From assembly GCA_015179125.1 (NCBI GenBank), contig WHVA01000176.1, positions 62,001 to 126,000 on the forward strand: a stretch of 64,000 nucleotides of DNA. Direction: 5' to 3'. Under the pieces are notes generated by a model. That model had not been told where the DNA came from. It did not search any database and saw only the letters and a list, made by a program, of their open reading frames with translations. Positions 23,701-33,170 of this stretch are shown here, one piece after another. Source of the stretch: Gautieria morchelliformis (Eukaryota > Basidiomycota > Agaricomycetes > Gomphales > Gomphaceae). The translations under genes and the position numbers were made by a program. The first letter of the stretch is position 1. Every line of letters begins with the position of its first letter.

Positions 23701-24751
23701 TAAGGACTCAATCGAAGTCATATCAGTATATGTGGACGACTTTGGACTATTTGCTGACTCCAAAGGAGGGATGATTAAGCTCAAGGGGGAGCTTCATGGA
23801 AAATTCCCTTTAACAGATTTAGGAGAAATGAAGAAAATATTGGGAATTAGAGTTGAGAGGAATAGGGATGAGGGAACACTGATCATGTCACAAGGGCATT
23901 ACATCGACATCATACTCGATCGATTCAACATGACAACGGCACATTCCGTATCTACACCTCTGCATAAAATGATCAAACTCACGACACCCATGGACTCAAC
24001 AGGTCCAACTGCCGAAGTACCCTATGCCAAGGCGATCGGATCACTCATGTATGCAGCACTCAGCACGCGACCTGATTTGGCTTTTACCGTACAACACTTG
24101 AGCCAATTCACTACTACTTACGGAACCGAGCACTGGACGGCGATCAAGCACGCGCTCAGGTACCTCAAAGGGTCACGTGACGACGGCATAATCTTCCGAC
24201 GAGACGCTGGTCTCGACCTCGAAATATTTGTCGACTCGGATTATGCTAATAGAAACGACGCACTATCTATTAGTGGCTACGTAGCTATACTAGGAGGGGG
24301 AGCTATTGCATGGAGCTCGAAAAAGCAGCGAACGATCGCGCTATCTACCACGGAGGCCGAATACATGGCACTTACCGAGGGCGCCAAGCAATTAATCTGG
24401 CTGAGGCGTTTTATCGAGGAACTTGGAATCGATCAAACCCAGCCCACGTCACTTCGATCAGACAATCTAGGCGCCATTACACTATCACATGACGCAACGT
24501 ATCATGCGCGTACCAAGCACATCAATGTCGCATATCATTTCATCCGTGAGAAAGTGGTCTCTCACGAGGCATCACTTACATACGTACCGACGAAGGAGAA
24601 CGTAGCGGACATATTTACAAAGGGACTAGATATGCATCAACATAGGTATCTATTAGGGAAATTAGGATTTTACCGAAGGGACTTCTCGCTGAGGGGGAGT
24701 GTTAGTAATCGGGACGATGACACCGCCGAGGCAGAGCCGGCACGCATTTAG
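20729..24751 (+). CDS. Copia Gag-Pol polyprotein, 1340 residues, uninterrupted
   Basis: Encodes in one frame the proteins needed for particle formation, reverse transcription and integration. Domains with rough positions: Gag (1-215, opening YKIDPLNGDNYAAWRRR); zinc knuckle CRNCGKKGHYVKDC (about 228-241); protease with an Asp-Ser-Ala-Ala box (about 292); pre-integrase zinc-binding motif around HRILGH (about 429); integrase core (about 490-600) with SDVWGP, SDNGGEY and AERLNRTL; a Pro/Asp-rich spacer; reverse transcriptase with VYVDDFGLF (about 1000); and RNase H with FVDSDYANR and STTEAEYMA (about 1168-1210). The ATG at 20729 follows the primer site by 64 bp. The frame runs through the purine tract and ends inside the 3' LTR, as in many Copia elements. 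Gag and Pol are in one frame, so no programmed frameshift is needed. Confidence 0.96.
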   Translation: MSSSNNTYKIDPLNGDNYAAWRRRLEWILDDSDLWDVAIGRETEPRPADADNVTASEQQEIDDWRRKDKKARKEICLRVADEQLVYINQTMSAFAVWTSLQAIFESKGAVGIVNLRRDFFRTLAEDGANMEEHVRKLRGIQQELNARGHYISDTEFSNTLLTSLPDSWSAFITAVNASGAGTTADILIARVLDEDRARKAGSARQTALKAQQRHRTRKDDSGATKGKCRNCGKKGHYVKDCWAKGGGKEGQAPKWFKSGNKETVKQAEEKDFAFVSKEVAYSAISASDWLADSAATTHIARSRNDFASYAEEPSEIEGISPDAVLHTQGRGTIYMEFKIGAKTNTIELRDVKHAPDAPNNLISVGRLTDKGNTATFSGTGVEFKSRAGVTFAQGQKRGRLFCMKARVTRSVEARDFAAAAKGRSWDKWHRILGHVNINSIKMLKSNDLVTGLEIDESNEPSQCKACIQGKRHVEPFPKRAEDTVEQVGDLTVSDVWGPAQTEGPSREKYFYSFTDTKSRYTVIYFGSTKDEALKHFETYKAFLETQTGQKLKRFRSDNGGEYVNKNFKEFCAKYGIIMETTAPYSPAQNGIAERLNRTLLEHARAMIFAKNLPKILWPEAVAYACYIKNRSPTRALGDDATPFQALFGKKPNIARLEEFGTNCWVMVPDQRRAKLDPKAEEHIFVGVAEHAKAWRYYNKASKHVQVSRNITFDENDNRLYPIPDNDDDDTAPLEGEHSPREHVPDPITSTPQTSSPQTTPVPDPPEQAPAPEIRWSARITQRPDYRKLNNSGRTEQVYITREIVTEPENYRAAVSRDDAPIWEKAMEIEMDQHKTLGTWELTELPPGRVAIGCRWVYAVKTQPDGQFDKAKARVVAQGFTQRPGMDYYEITSPVVKFDSLRVLLAIANTLDWEIEMMDVKGAYLNSTIDEEIYMRQPDGFDDGSGRVLRIYRALYGLKQSGRAWHQRLRKLLLDLGFHQSTADECVYIRQDKDSIEVISVYVDDFGLFADSKGGMIKLKGELHGKFPLTDLGEMKKILGIRVERNRDEGTLIMSQGHYIDIILDRFNMTTAHSVSTPLHKMIKLTTPMDSTGPTAEVPYAKAIGSLMYAALSTRPDLAFTVQHLSQFTTTYGTEHWTAIKHALRYLKGSRDDGIIFRRDAGLDLEIFVDSDYANRNDALSISGYVAILGGGAIAWSSKKQRTIALSTTEAEYMALTEGAKQLIWLRRFIEELGIDQTQPTSLRSDNLGAITLSHDATYHARTKHINVAYHFIREKVVSHEASLTYVPTKENVADIFTKGLDMHQHRYLLGKLGFYRRDFSLRGSVSNRDDDTAEAEPARI
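24691..24699 (+). promoter_or_regulatory. Polypurine tract of the young Copia element
   Basis: GAGGGGGAG lies immediately before the 3' LTR, the usual plus-strand priming site. It is within the end of the polyprotein frame. Confidence 0.85.
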
Positions 24752-24922
24752 CCGGAGGTTCGAGATCGCTCTCGACCCCGGGTTGCTGGTGCACCGGCAT
24801 CGCATCGGCACAGCAGCTCGAAGAGATTGGTAATACAAACGGACATCATATTTTGTATATAAGGCAGAACGATCTACTTGAGATCAGAGAATATCAGATC
24901 ATTATATCTCCTTCGTCCCACA
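24700..24922 (+). repeat. 3' LTR of the young Copia element
   Basis: Same length as the 5' LTR and differing by one base by eye. Ends CGTCCCACA and is followed by the TTGGC target duplicate. Confidence 0.95.
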
Positions 24923-25130
24923 TTGGCATCAGCGTCTAGGCCATTGGAATGTACGTAGTCTGGCTACTTACCATTGTCTTTAGTAGGCAACATCGCCTCT
25001 CCCTACGACACGTCAGAACCATCGAGAATCCCCTGTCCTTACGAACGAGCCGCTCCTTCCGCATAAGCCCCTCCGTATTCTTGAAATTCTAGAAATACGT
25101 CGGGGTTACGTTGAGGGGAGTCTTGTTAGG
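24923..25130 (+). mobile_element. Old Copia relic, right part
   Basis: It resumes with WHQRLGHWNVRSL, the pre-integrase HxxxxH motif region, directly after the young element. A GAGGGGAGT purine run followed by TTGTTAGGGCACGAG near 25110-25140 may mark a purine tract and LTR start. Fossil; only short stretches are readable. Confidence 0.55.
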
Positions 25131-26296
25131 GCACGAGTACAGAGTATATACGCCAGGATCTGCCCCGTCAAGCCGTGCGCGTTCAACGGTGAGCGGTTGA
25201 ACTTATGGTTGGAGTCTTCTTGGGAAATGCTTGGCTGAGTTTATTTAATTTATTTCGGGTGGGTAGTGGAAAGTCGTATGTGGCCAAGCCTGAGAAGCGG
25301 GGGATGTGCAGGAGTGCAGGGGTGCAATTGAGCAGCTGCAGGGAGCTAGCGGTGGAACAAGAACTGACATGTGCAAGTTCCTGCAATATTGTTCACTCAG
25401 CGAGCTAGACTGGACACGGAGCGGTGTCTTGACATGGCACTTCTTAGGTCGGAAACATCTGAAAAACAGGATCACGGTTACTGTAGCGTGCGTCGCTCCC
25501 ACGGTTTAGAACCGAGATTTTAGGTATTTGAGCTTGCGGATAGTCATCCAGTAACTGCACCGACATATCGATCTGCCAGTCCTGATGGATACCATACCTC
25601 CCGCGCCGCGTCTAGCTGGTCGGTTTGTCTAATGCTGCCTCGCGTCGCTTCGCAGCGATGACTCGGTGCCAGTGTGTTTCCCGATCATAACAGGAGTCTT
25701 ATACATTGCTTTCGCCACTCACCCCATAAAGTTGCTGGTGAAGTGGTCACTGCGAGTATATTCACCATCTCGCCAGTGCCAGGTACGAGTGCCCACCCGA
25801 CTCAAATGAGCGGACAGGTGCGCTTCTCGCCTGCTTTAGTACAATGTGGCTCTGCTGCCCGTCGTGACGGTTCAAGCCTGATCGCGCATCCCAGTGAGTC
25901 CCCCACAAGGCTCGGGCCGACCTCTCTCGACCACCCTATGCCTGTCCCAGGCATGACTCGTCGCCGGGACGAATGTGGACGTATATGGGTGTGTCGTGCT
26001 CCACAGGGACACTGCCATTCCGCACCCGCGTATCCCCCTCGTCACGTTGCCCGTGTGCATGTGAGCCATTGGGCGAGGTGTGCGCGGGCGGGATTGTTGC
26101 GACCTGCGGTGACCATGGTGCTGGCTCCCACATGCCACCTGCCACATACCACGTACCACGTACCAAACCAGCCATGGGAATTGATTTGTGGCGTGGAAGG
26201 TCTCCGGCGCAGCGCCTTGCCCTGCTCCAGAGTATAGGAGATGCCCTCCCACGGGAGGTAGTGTCCGCTATCCTCACGTTACGCGTTGCGGGTGGG
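25131..26296. other. No gene recognised
   Basis: Single-copy-looking sequence. The longest frame (25674-26237, plus) shows no domain, odd composition and overlapping frames on the other strand, so I do not call it. CACATACCACGTACCACGTACC near 26145 is a small direct repeat. Confidence 0.4.
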
Positions 26297-27183
26297 TTTC
26301 GTTTACGGTAAATTGCAGTGCATTCGGCACTCGTCAGTGGCGAGGCCATTCTTCGCGTCTGGTCACAATGTGTTGCTGTATCTGACGTCTGACGACAAGC
26401 CCCATGCGAGGATTGGCATTCCCGCCGAGACGCCTATTCCACTTCCCCATGCTTAGCCTAGCATGCATTGCCCATACTAGGCTATGCCCTGCCACGCGTA
26501 ATGGATACTTTACCAGGGTGGCAGCGCGTGGCGTTTGATGTCGGCGTTTGGGGGATGTACAGCATACACCGCATCCGCACCCGCACCGACGCACGCAGCT
26601 TCGCACATGAAACGGACTATACAGGGCAGGGGCGGGCGTCGAAGCTCCCAGCTCCAAGCGCTGATGACAACACACTCTTCGCTGTCGTCGCCAGCCAGCC
26701 ATGGCGGTTCCGTCGAAGACGGCGCAAAGAGCTGTCCTCTCAGACGCCTGCCGAGTCCCCTTGAGTCAGCGTATAAGATATAAGTATTTCACACCAAGAC
26801 CATGCATGCATGGTGGTGTGACGCGTGCCATGGGGGGCGGTCCACACGTTCCTGCAGGCCCCGTAAAATATCCGTTGTTTTCATGGGGGAATCTCTAGGG
26901 GAGCCTATACCCTACCCTACGCGCTACGCTACGAGCACGACCGGAGGCTGAGGCTGAGTAGAGTACCAGAACTAAGCGACGTTGCCACACAGTCCGAGTC
27001 GACGATATACATACTGAAAGGATGGTTATATCGAAGTAGATCGTATCTTTATGTAAATTGACAGAGATATACTTCCAACGAAGGGAATTGAATCGAGCGT
27101 CCAAATCAGGCCACAAGAATGCCCAGAATGGCTAGTAAAGAAGTCATTGCTATGGCGATCCGAGTGTACGCGTAAGCGGAGTT
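26297..27183. repeat. Segmental duplication arm B (partner at 1-825)
   Basis: Same order of shared blocks as 1-825, from GTTTCGTTTAC to CGTAAGCGGAGTT, with extra bases near 26515-26600. Each arm lies upstream of a different broken host gene (GDA1 after arm A, GT8 after arm B), so the shared unit is the repeat itself rather than a gene copy. Confidence 0.8.
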
Positions 27184-27455
27184 TATTATTAGCCGCCTGG
27201 TCCGTGCGCGGTCTGTGCGGGTATAAAGACCAAGCGCAGTGAAACAAGTTTCTTCATACTTACCTTGATGGCGCAGGTGCTTTCATGTGCTGCGGCTGCG
27301 GGCTATGGGAGATGACCATAGCACGGCGACACATTGTCCCCAGCCAGCTCTTGTAGCTTGTATACGGTTTAGGCTGTATGCACCGTCTCAATCTTTTCCT
27401 GTCCTGGTTCGCTCCTCGGAGTGGCCGGGCTCTTTTTTTTGGCCGTTTTCGAGGG

Positions 27456-27470
27456 CTAACCCTAACCCTA
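27456..27470. repeat. Short telomere-type repeat
   Basis: CTAACCCTAACCCTA, two and a half units of the fungal telomere repeat CCCTAA. It is too short to show a fused chromosome end and may be chance, but it fits a region rich in segmental copies. Confidence 0.45.
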
Positions 27471-27566
27471 GTATTTGTAACCAGGAACCTTAGTTCTCGC
27501 ATCTAAATTAGAACTGATCGCATTTGCTATACAGTAATGTCAAATAAAGATTATATATTATGTTAA

Positions 27567-28384
27567 CTAGCAATGTGCAGCCTTGTTCTTCAATGTAGCC
27601 GCCGTTTCTCGCCACGATTCCTGCCACCACGCTATCTCCTCCGTCCAGAGTCCCCTCCCCGGGTCCAGCGGGCTCTCAAAAAACTCCTTCACCGACTGTC
27701 GCCCCTGTCCCTGCACCGGAAAGGGCTTGTCCAACGTATAATGCACAATGCACAAGTCGGGCACCATCGCCTTCCAGAGCGCCGCCGCGGGCTCCGCCAC
27801 TTTATCGCGATGTTCGCGTTGTACGCGTACGGCAGCTGCACCGCCTGCAGCCCGAAATACGCGTTCAGGAACGCCTGCTCCGCCATCGACGGCGTGGACA
27901 GCGCCGTACCTATTTTCGCATGTCCTCGAACACCGCGGTGGTCCAGGCGTCTAGATGTCTGGCACGGCCGCATAGCTGTAAGGGAGCGTGAACAGCTCAG
28001 AAAAAAATCCGGCGGAGTGACGAGCGTGTCCGCGTCAACATATACGAGGTCCCTATCGAGTCCAATGTCCATGTGCTGTTTCGTATATTGGTCGAGGTAT
28101 AGACGGTTCACGCCCTTGCCGTGGTGCGGCAGGGCGATTCTCGACACTGGATGCACGGTCCACTCGGCTGCGGTCGCCAGGCGAAGCGAGCCCGACGACA
28201 CGCTGGGTTGGATGTAGACGAGAATCCTGCGCACGTTCATATCGGCAAACTTCAAGGAGTGACCCAACGCGCTTATCGGTCTGATATAGGAATCCGTGTG
28301 AAGGGACGAAACTACCGCATGCTCCTCGGGATTGATTGCTGTCGGACGCCTGGGGCAAATCAGTCTCCTGCGACCAGTCAATGA
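27567..28384 (-). pseudogene. Broken GT8 (glycogenin-like) glycosyltransferase
   Basis: Family members transfer a sugar from a nucleotide sugar using a DxD metal site. On the minus strand the reading runs AVVSSLHTDSYIRPISALGHSL, ILVYIQPSVSSGSLRLATA, GKGVNRLYLDQYTKQ and LVYVDADTLV (the DxD box, about 28045). It then continues with TALSTPSMAEQAFLNAYFG and LPYAYNANIAIK, and shifts frame near 27815 before AALWKAMVPDLCIVHYTLDKPF and GLWTEEIAWWQESW at the end. The stretch between the DxD box and TALSTPS (about 28010-27910) is also degenerate. A GTGAGT-CGCAG intron appears upstream (about 28454-28385), so a first exon lay further right but is not recognisable. The enzyme is inactive as it stands. 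The family call is based on motif order; the exact substrate is unknown. Confidence 0.75.
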
Positions 28385-28811
28385 CAGAATTATTTCTTAA
28401 CCACAAATTAAATGGGTACATATAATAACAAGGACGGGCAGAGCACTCACAGGCGGCTCATAATAGTCTGTATACTAGTAGAGTACGGTATCTACTTATA
28501 CATTGCATTTTTTCCGGATGACGTATCAGCAACAGGTGAGCGTATTACCATGTCTGTACGGACACCCTCGATCTCCTCGCGTGTCGTCACATGCCACCCC
28601 TCTGCAAGAGACGCACATTTACACCCGCGGTGATATCCTGAAAGAAATCCACGTCCAATATATATGGTTCTCCTGATTCCATATCACATCGTGGAGGCTC
28701 TCCACCGGCGCGGGGAACATCAACCACTACCATCAGGTACCTGATGATAACCTGACTTCCACCCACCACTGCGCAAGGCCATGGAAAGGATGGCACCCAA
28801 CACTCCCCCAA

Positions 28812-29583
28812 GTGTTACGCGAGCTCAGGAAATTGAAGAGACCGGAGTTTCGACGTCTGTATTGGAACATATTGACAGAAGACTTCAGACGGTCCCTTTG
28901 CTGGGTACTCCAGTTGCCGTCGATTGCGCGTGAGTGGAAATCGAGAAGGCTGGCTTTGGCAACGTGGACGACTTCGGGCACTTCTTGTCTCACGCCAAGG
29001 GCCTCACGGGCCTCTCCCTAACTGATGTTAACGCTATATATCGGTTTCGGGCAGCCTTGGTCCCAGGGGAAACAGAAGGTATACAATTGCCCGATTTTCG
29101 GAACCGGAGACGCGCTTCCGACCTGCGTTTGGCATTTCACAATTATTCCGTGTTCTTCGACTGGCTTCTTGGCCCCGGATCGCCTTCGAATGCGTCGCAC
29201 ATTAATACTCTGCATATCTTGACTCTCGATAAAACTAGCGGAAGTGCAATCAACCGGCTGCTCAACGCCATTGGTAGCTCGAGCGTTTCCGACTCGTTGT
29301 GCCAAATAATCGATGCCGTGGGTAGCAGTCAACCTATATTGCACTCACTCACATCAGCCGACGTGTAACACATACAATCGGCTAGAACAGATCAAGCTGG
29401 AGGCAAAGATACCAAATTATGAATTTGGGCTACCGGACCGGTCAACTTGGGAAGATCTCGAAACTCACTTCAAGTTTCTGCGGAAGCTGTAGGTCGAGCT
29501 TTGGCCGCGATTTAGCGAGACGAATCTGGTTGCGGCGCTTCCGTTAATAATGCAGCGAGGCATATTGGTGAATGTTCACTAGC
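28812..29583 (+). pseudogene. F-box/LRR-like host protein fragment
   Basis: The plus strand has readable leucine-rich blocks: LSHAKGLTGLSLTDVNA, LAFHNYSVFFDWLLGPGSP, ASHINTLHILTLDKTSGSAI and, after a break, LEQIKLEAKIPNYEF, WEDLETHFKFLRKL and LVAALPLIMQRGILV. This pattern matches the C-terminal, loosely leucine-rich part of the large F-box-like families of mushrooms, where the closing helix often reads as a residue run ending in RGxL. No F-box was seen upstream. Stops and frame changes separate the blocks. The right end (from 29369) is shared with 57428-57660. Confidence 0.45.
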
Positions 29584-29599
29584 GGCTCGATGTCCATAG

Positions 29600-30780
29600 T
29601 ACTTATCGAGGTGTGTGATACACACATGGACACGAGGACAGCACGCTCATCTTCATTACAAATTCATATTAGATTCCCGTCGAGTACAACGCGACAGGCA
29701 GGAAGGTTACTTACCTTCCTAATCAAGTTTACGACCTTCTGACCGTATCGCCACTTTCCTCGAGATCGCCATTTGATTTTGAATGATGGATTTTATCGGG
29801 GGGCAGCGATTACGCCTTGGCATGGACATATGTCACTTCCCTGGGCACGAGAAGGGGGTGTCCCCGCTGGCAACTGCCTTGGTAGTAGTCACGCAAGCGG
29901 CGTAATCCCGGCCCTCACGATTTCTGTAAATGCCCTCCACGCCCCCCCTCCACTATGTACTAATATTGAAATGGAAATTTGATTGTTGTAGGACGTATGT
30001 ACGTCCGCTCCATACCTATATCGTGAAAGCCGAGGTCAATGGCGATCCTATGACATGATTAACAGCGTAAAATGAAGCGAATCTGCATGACCCCAGATTT
30101 CACGTTGTAGGGTCATCATGGGGTCAGCAGCGACTGCTATAGGAAGAAATCGAACTTATTAGGCCAGCTACGGCAGATGTCCGCAGTCGATAGACCTCCA
30201 AAGCTGGAGCAGGACCATTCTTCCATGGCTGCGAAGTTCGAACGCGTCTTCCGAGGGGGTTGTATGAAATAAATCAATTACAATATCGGAATTCCCCTAC
30301 GCTGGACCAAGAGTGAATGTGCTGCCTACCTTCGAAGTCCGAACGCATCGAGCCGAGTGCCGCGTTGGCATTAAAAGAAGTACATCCGAATTTGAAGTTC
30401 CTTAACCTTAATTATTCGATCGCCACCAGTGGTCGCATTCGGTACTCTGAAATTCAAGCCCGGAGACGAGGAATGGAACAACCTGAAGGAGCCCCGGAGG
30501 ACCGTCAATGTTGAGATGTAAGTATCGCAAGGGGAAATGGCTTCGTCGAGGGTTTCGATGCTGAGTCTGTGATGGTGGGTACACGATAGCTATAGCACGT
30601 GAATGTGCGATGTATAACTTGCACTCCAGGTACAGATCATTGGAGGTTGCAGCTTCATAGAACTCTGTGTCAAGGGTTCCGACGATCCCAGCTCAGCCAT
30701 GTCATTAATTTTGCCGGCTGCAAAGATCTCCCAAACGCCTGAGGCTGATTTGCCACCAGACTTCCAGAATACTCGTACTG
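29600..30780. other. Unassigned part of repeat unit 1
   Basis: Conserved with 57680-58910 but without a shared long frame. A coding-like block, HPNLKFLNLNYSIA near 30380-30440, reads like one more leucine-rich repeat. ASGVIPALTISVNALH near 29890-29935 is also shared with unit 2 (57968-58022). I cannot name either. Confidence 0.4.
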
Positions 30781-30924
30781 GTACCCGCAATATGACGAAG
30801 AGTCGTCGGAGCACGCTATATCCAACAGCATACTTAGAACGACCACCAATAACGTAACAGAACCTCGTGATATCATGCAGCCATGTTCTTGCGCTCCAAT
30901 GGATATGAACCCTGTAGGAGGATG

Positions 30925-30932
30925 TATAAAAG
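30925..30932 (+). promoter_or_regulatory. TATA box of family member 1
   Basis: TATAAAAG, 65 bp before the ATG at 30997. The block GTAGGAGGATGTATAAAAGAG is identical in unit 2 and kept from GAGGATG onward in unit 3. Confidence 0.7.
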
Positions 30933-30996
30933 AGCCCCCAACAGCATCTGCCATCCACCATCCCCCCAACTTTCCTGTGACTGCTAAACGATCACA

Positions 30997-32177
30997 ATGT
31001 CTGTCAAAACATCGTTCGAAGACCTCGCCAAAATGGGCCACACCAAACGGGCCATTTTCCTGGCCTGTAACGCCCTGAGAGGGGGCACTATGAAGGACGA
31101 GTCTCATTTGCACCTCAACGATACCTTTGTTGACCAATACGGGTAGGTACTGCGTTGTGTAATGGTGTTGGTTACCTCATAAAATCCGCAGATGGTACTC
31201 CTATAACTCCATGCGTGGCGATCCGGTCCTGGTAGGAAGTGTTCCCCAGAACATTGAAGACACCTCGATCGCTGTCGAGTACGACAACTCCCTGAACAGC
31301 CAGTCACTTTCCGAGGAATGGACAGAAGAGGTCAAAGTCGGCACCAGATCCACGCTGAGCATCAAGGACTCGTCCGTTATCGAGCTTTCCCAGAAAATTA
31401 CCATCGGGAGCGTTGCTGAAAGTGGATTTTCTATGCAAATCAGCACGGAATCAACCAGTGAGGAAGTAGTGGAGCAAATAACTACCACTACGCGCAAATT
31501 TACAATCACGTGGGCTGTTTGTGATCTGTCTGCTATCTCCTACTCACATCCCATACTTAGCGTCGGCCCGCACGAGACTGTCAAAATTCTCAGGACTAAG
31601 ACAGAAGTCGGTGCAATCGCCACTTACAACGTGGTAAGAGTCCGGGCTTTTCACGACGTTGATTCTATTTTTATAAGCTGTTTCCAGCGGTATGGTCTCA
31701 ATAGCCTCGCGTTGATCGGAAGTACGTCATGCTTGCTATGCCCATGTATATACAAAGCTGAGACGTAGCCACCTTCCAAGCGCAAGGGGAGAAGTGAGTA
31801 ACGTCCTTTCGCCTCAATGTCCATGGACTTACGGTTGGTTGCAGGCACAACGGGCATTATCACATCGTATGTTTCGAACGCATTTTTTACCTGTATTTGT
31901 CCGGATCAATAATGGTGGCCACATCTAGGGCTACTACCTCAACTCCTTGTTGGGGAACCCCGGCGGAAACATTGTACTCACAGGCACATCGAAGAACACG
32001 AACTATCTCTTCCAAGTTATTCGCACCGGTGGGTCGACAAAGTCACAGGTGGTATCCCAGGTCTTTGCCCTCGATCCCAGCACTGGGGAGTCTCTGGAGA
32101 TTCCCGTTCAAGATGAAGTGGCCTTACTTCAAGACGTCGCCGACGCCGCCGCGGGGATCAGTTGTCCCGGAATATGA
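30997..32177 (+). pseudogene. Aerolysin-like (beta-pore-forming superfamily) gene, member 1; possible fossil
   Basis: Exon 1 (30997-31142) encodes about 49 residues beginning MSVKTSFEDLAKMGHTKR. A 49-bp GTAGGT-CGCAG intron (31143-31191) leads to exon 2 (31192-31721). Exon 2 is a long Ser/Thr/Glu-rich alternating stretch (WTEEVKVGTRSTLSI, ITIGSVAESGFSM, TTTRKFTITWAV) closing with a Pro and VGPHETVKI turn. That layout is characteristic of the aerolysin/ETX-MTX2 fold, with its amphipathic insertion hairpin. A further intron (31722-31844) and a C-terminal block with NPGGNIVLTGTSKNTNYLF follow. No signal peptide is seen. I have not tried to decide which copies are functional, and treat this one as a possible fossil. 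A lectin or other beta-sandwich is the alternative. Confidence 0.5.
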
Positions 32178-32376
32178 GCTTAATCCCAAGTTGACATCCC
32201 AGTCCTCAGATATGTTCAAATGTACAACCACCGTCTGCCATCTTGTCTGTAACGCTGTCCTATGGAATTCATCCGTGCTGGAGCCTGTTTCATGAATCCG
32301 CGGCTAAGAAAGCTTGAGCTTCCTCACGATTAAATTATTGTGAAATTCCAAGGTACTTAAGGTTGGTATGGGTTAA

Positions 32377-32603
32377 ATGATGAGGGCCCGATCTGGGTGC
32401 ATGCCTCCCGGGGTGTTGCCAGACTGAGGTGGTGAATTGGAGGTGGGGGGGCATATGCGGCTGGAGGTGGTCCGCCGCCGAATCCAGGAGGCGGTCCTGG
32501 TAGGAAGCCCGGACCAAGACCACCGTTGGTATTCGGCCCTCCGTTGAGAGGGGGGGCGGCGGGCCTGGGTGAAGGTGGAGGTGTGACCGGTTGACATCTG
32601 ACC
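32377..32603 (-). pseudogene. U1-C-like Gly/Pro-rich tail fragment (short copy)
   Basis: On the minus strand this matches the last exon of the copy at 60727-60939, with GGPNTNGG, PGPPPGFGGGPPPAAY and NTPGGMHPDRA. Only the C-terminal tail and part of the preceding intron remain. At about 32603 it joins the sugar-transporter fragment, a junction not seen in the other copy. Confidence 0.55.
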
Positions 32604-33170
32604 ATGCAGAAAAGATGTCAACATAGATACGAAAAGAACGCTCCCAGGAATAATTTGCACAGCGATAGGGATTCGCCATTGCGCGGTGGAGCTATTCGGA
32701 ATGTGCCACGCGGTGCCGTAGTTGATCCGAAACCTGAATTTACCTGTCAGTGCAGAGAATATAAACCACCAAGTTCCACTTACCTACCAGGGCCCCAATT
32801 TGATACATAATCTCGGAAATGCCTACGACGCGTCCTCGGACCGCGGGAGGTGAGAACTCGGCTATGAATACGGGCATCATACTGGTCGCACTGCCAACGC
32901 CAAAGCCATTAAATGTTCGGCCAGCATACATCATATTCAAACTTCCGTTTGCAAAAGTCTGCAACAAGCTGCCGATGGTGAAAACGATGGTGGAAATAAT
33001 AAGAGATAGGCGATGTCCATAGCGGTCGGATATAGGAAGCGCAAGAAGCACGCCGAAAAAGCAGCCGCCCTGAACCTGAAACACGCTCAGGATGTTAGAG
33101 ATATTGCTCGCTGCTGCAGTGGACAAGTTGTTCATTCTAAAGGTGTCTTTGAATAACTGTAATGCAAGAG
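32604..33170 (-). pseudogene. Sugar-transporter (major facilitator) fragment
   Basis: Minus-strand exon (about 33168-32784) has transmembrane segments around GCFFGVLLALPI and LSLIISTIVFTIGSLL. The DRYGHR loop and the sugar-porter signature GRTFNGFGVGSATSMMPVFIAE with SPPAVRGR are both present. A 40-bp GTAAGT-ACAG intron (32783-32744) leads in frame to INYGTAWHIP, STAQWRIPIAVQ and IIPGSVLFVSM, the next conserved segment of quinate/hexose permeases. It then stops being a transporter at about 32604, where U1-C-like sequence begins. The first membrane helix and the C-terminal two-thirds are missing, so it cannot function. The parent was probably a plasma-membrane proton symporter. Confidence 0.85.

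Larger units (their letters stand above)
20427..24922 (+). mobile_element. Copia LTR element, looks whole and very young
   Basis: Two 223-bp LTRs (20427-20649 and 24700-24922) enclose a single long reading frame. Both ends are flanked by TTGGC (20422-20426 and 24923-24927), a 5-bp target duplication. By eye the LTRs differ at one base, so insertion was recent. The primer site is at 20650 and the purine tract at 24691-24699. It sits inside an older Copia relic whose reading continues on both sides. No break was noticed. Confidence 0.96.
29369..32400 (+). repeat. Segmental repeat unit 1 (of three)
   Basis: From the ACAATCGGCTAGAA block to the ATCTGGGTGCATGCCTCC block this stretch aligns with 57428-60900, and its second half with 61995-64000. 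It carries the end of the F-box-like fragment, an unassigned stretch (29600-30780), a conserved promoter block and the first member of the aerolysin-like family. In unit 1 the U1-C-like piece at the right end is short and fused to a transporter fragment. Confidence 0.85.

Noticed and set aside
25674-26237. 187-residue plus-strand frame
   Set aside because: Overlaps several other frames of similar length, shows no domain and has no repeat conservation. Its right end is just before the duplication arm.
27456-27470. Chromosome end or telomere fusion
   Set aside because: Only two and a half CCCTAA units, with no longer array. Recorded as a minor repeat only.
30590-31137. Minus-strand frames over the promoter block of the aerolysin-like genes
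   Set aside because: They overlap the TATA box and exon 1, and change between the three units without conservation of the protein.
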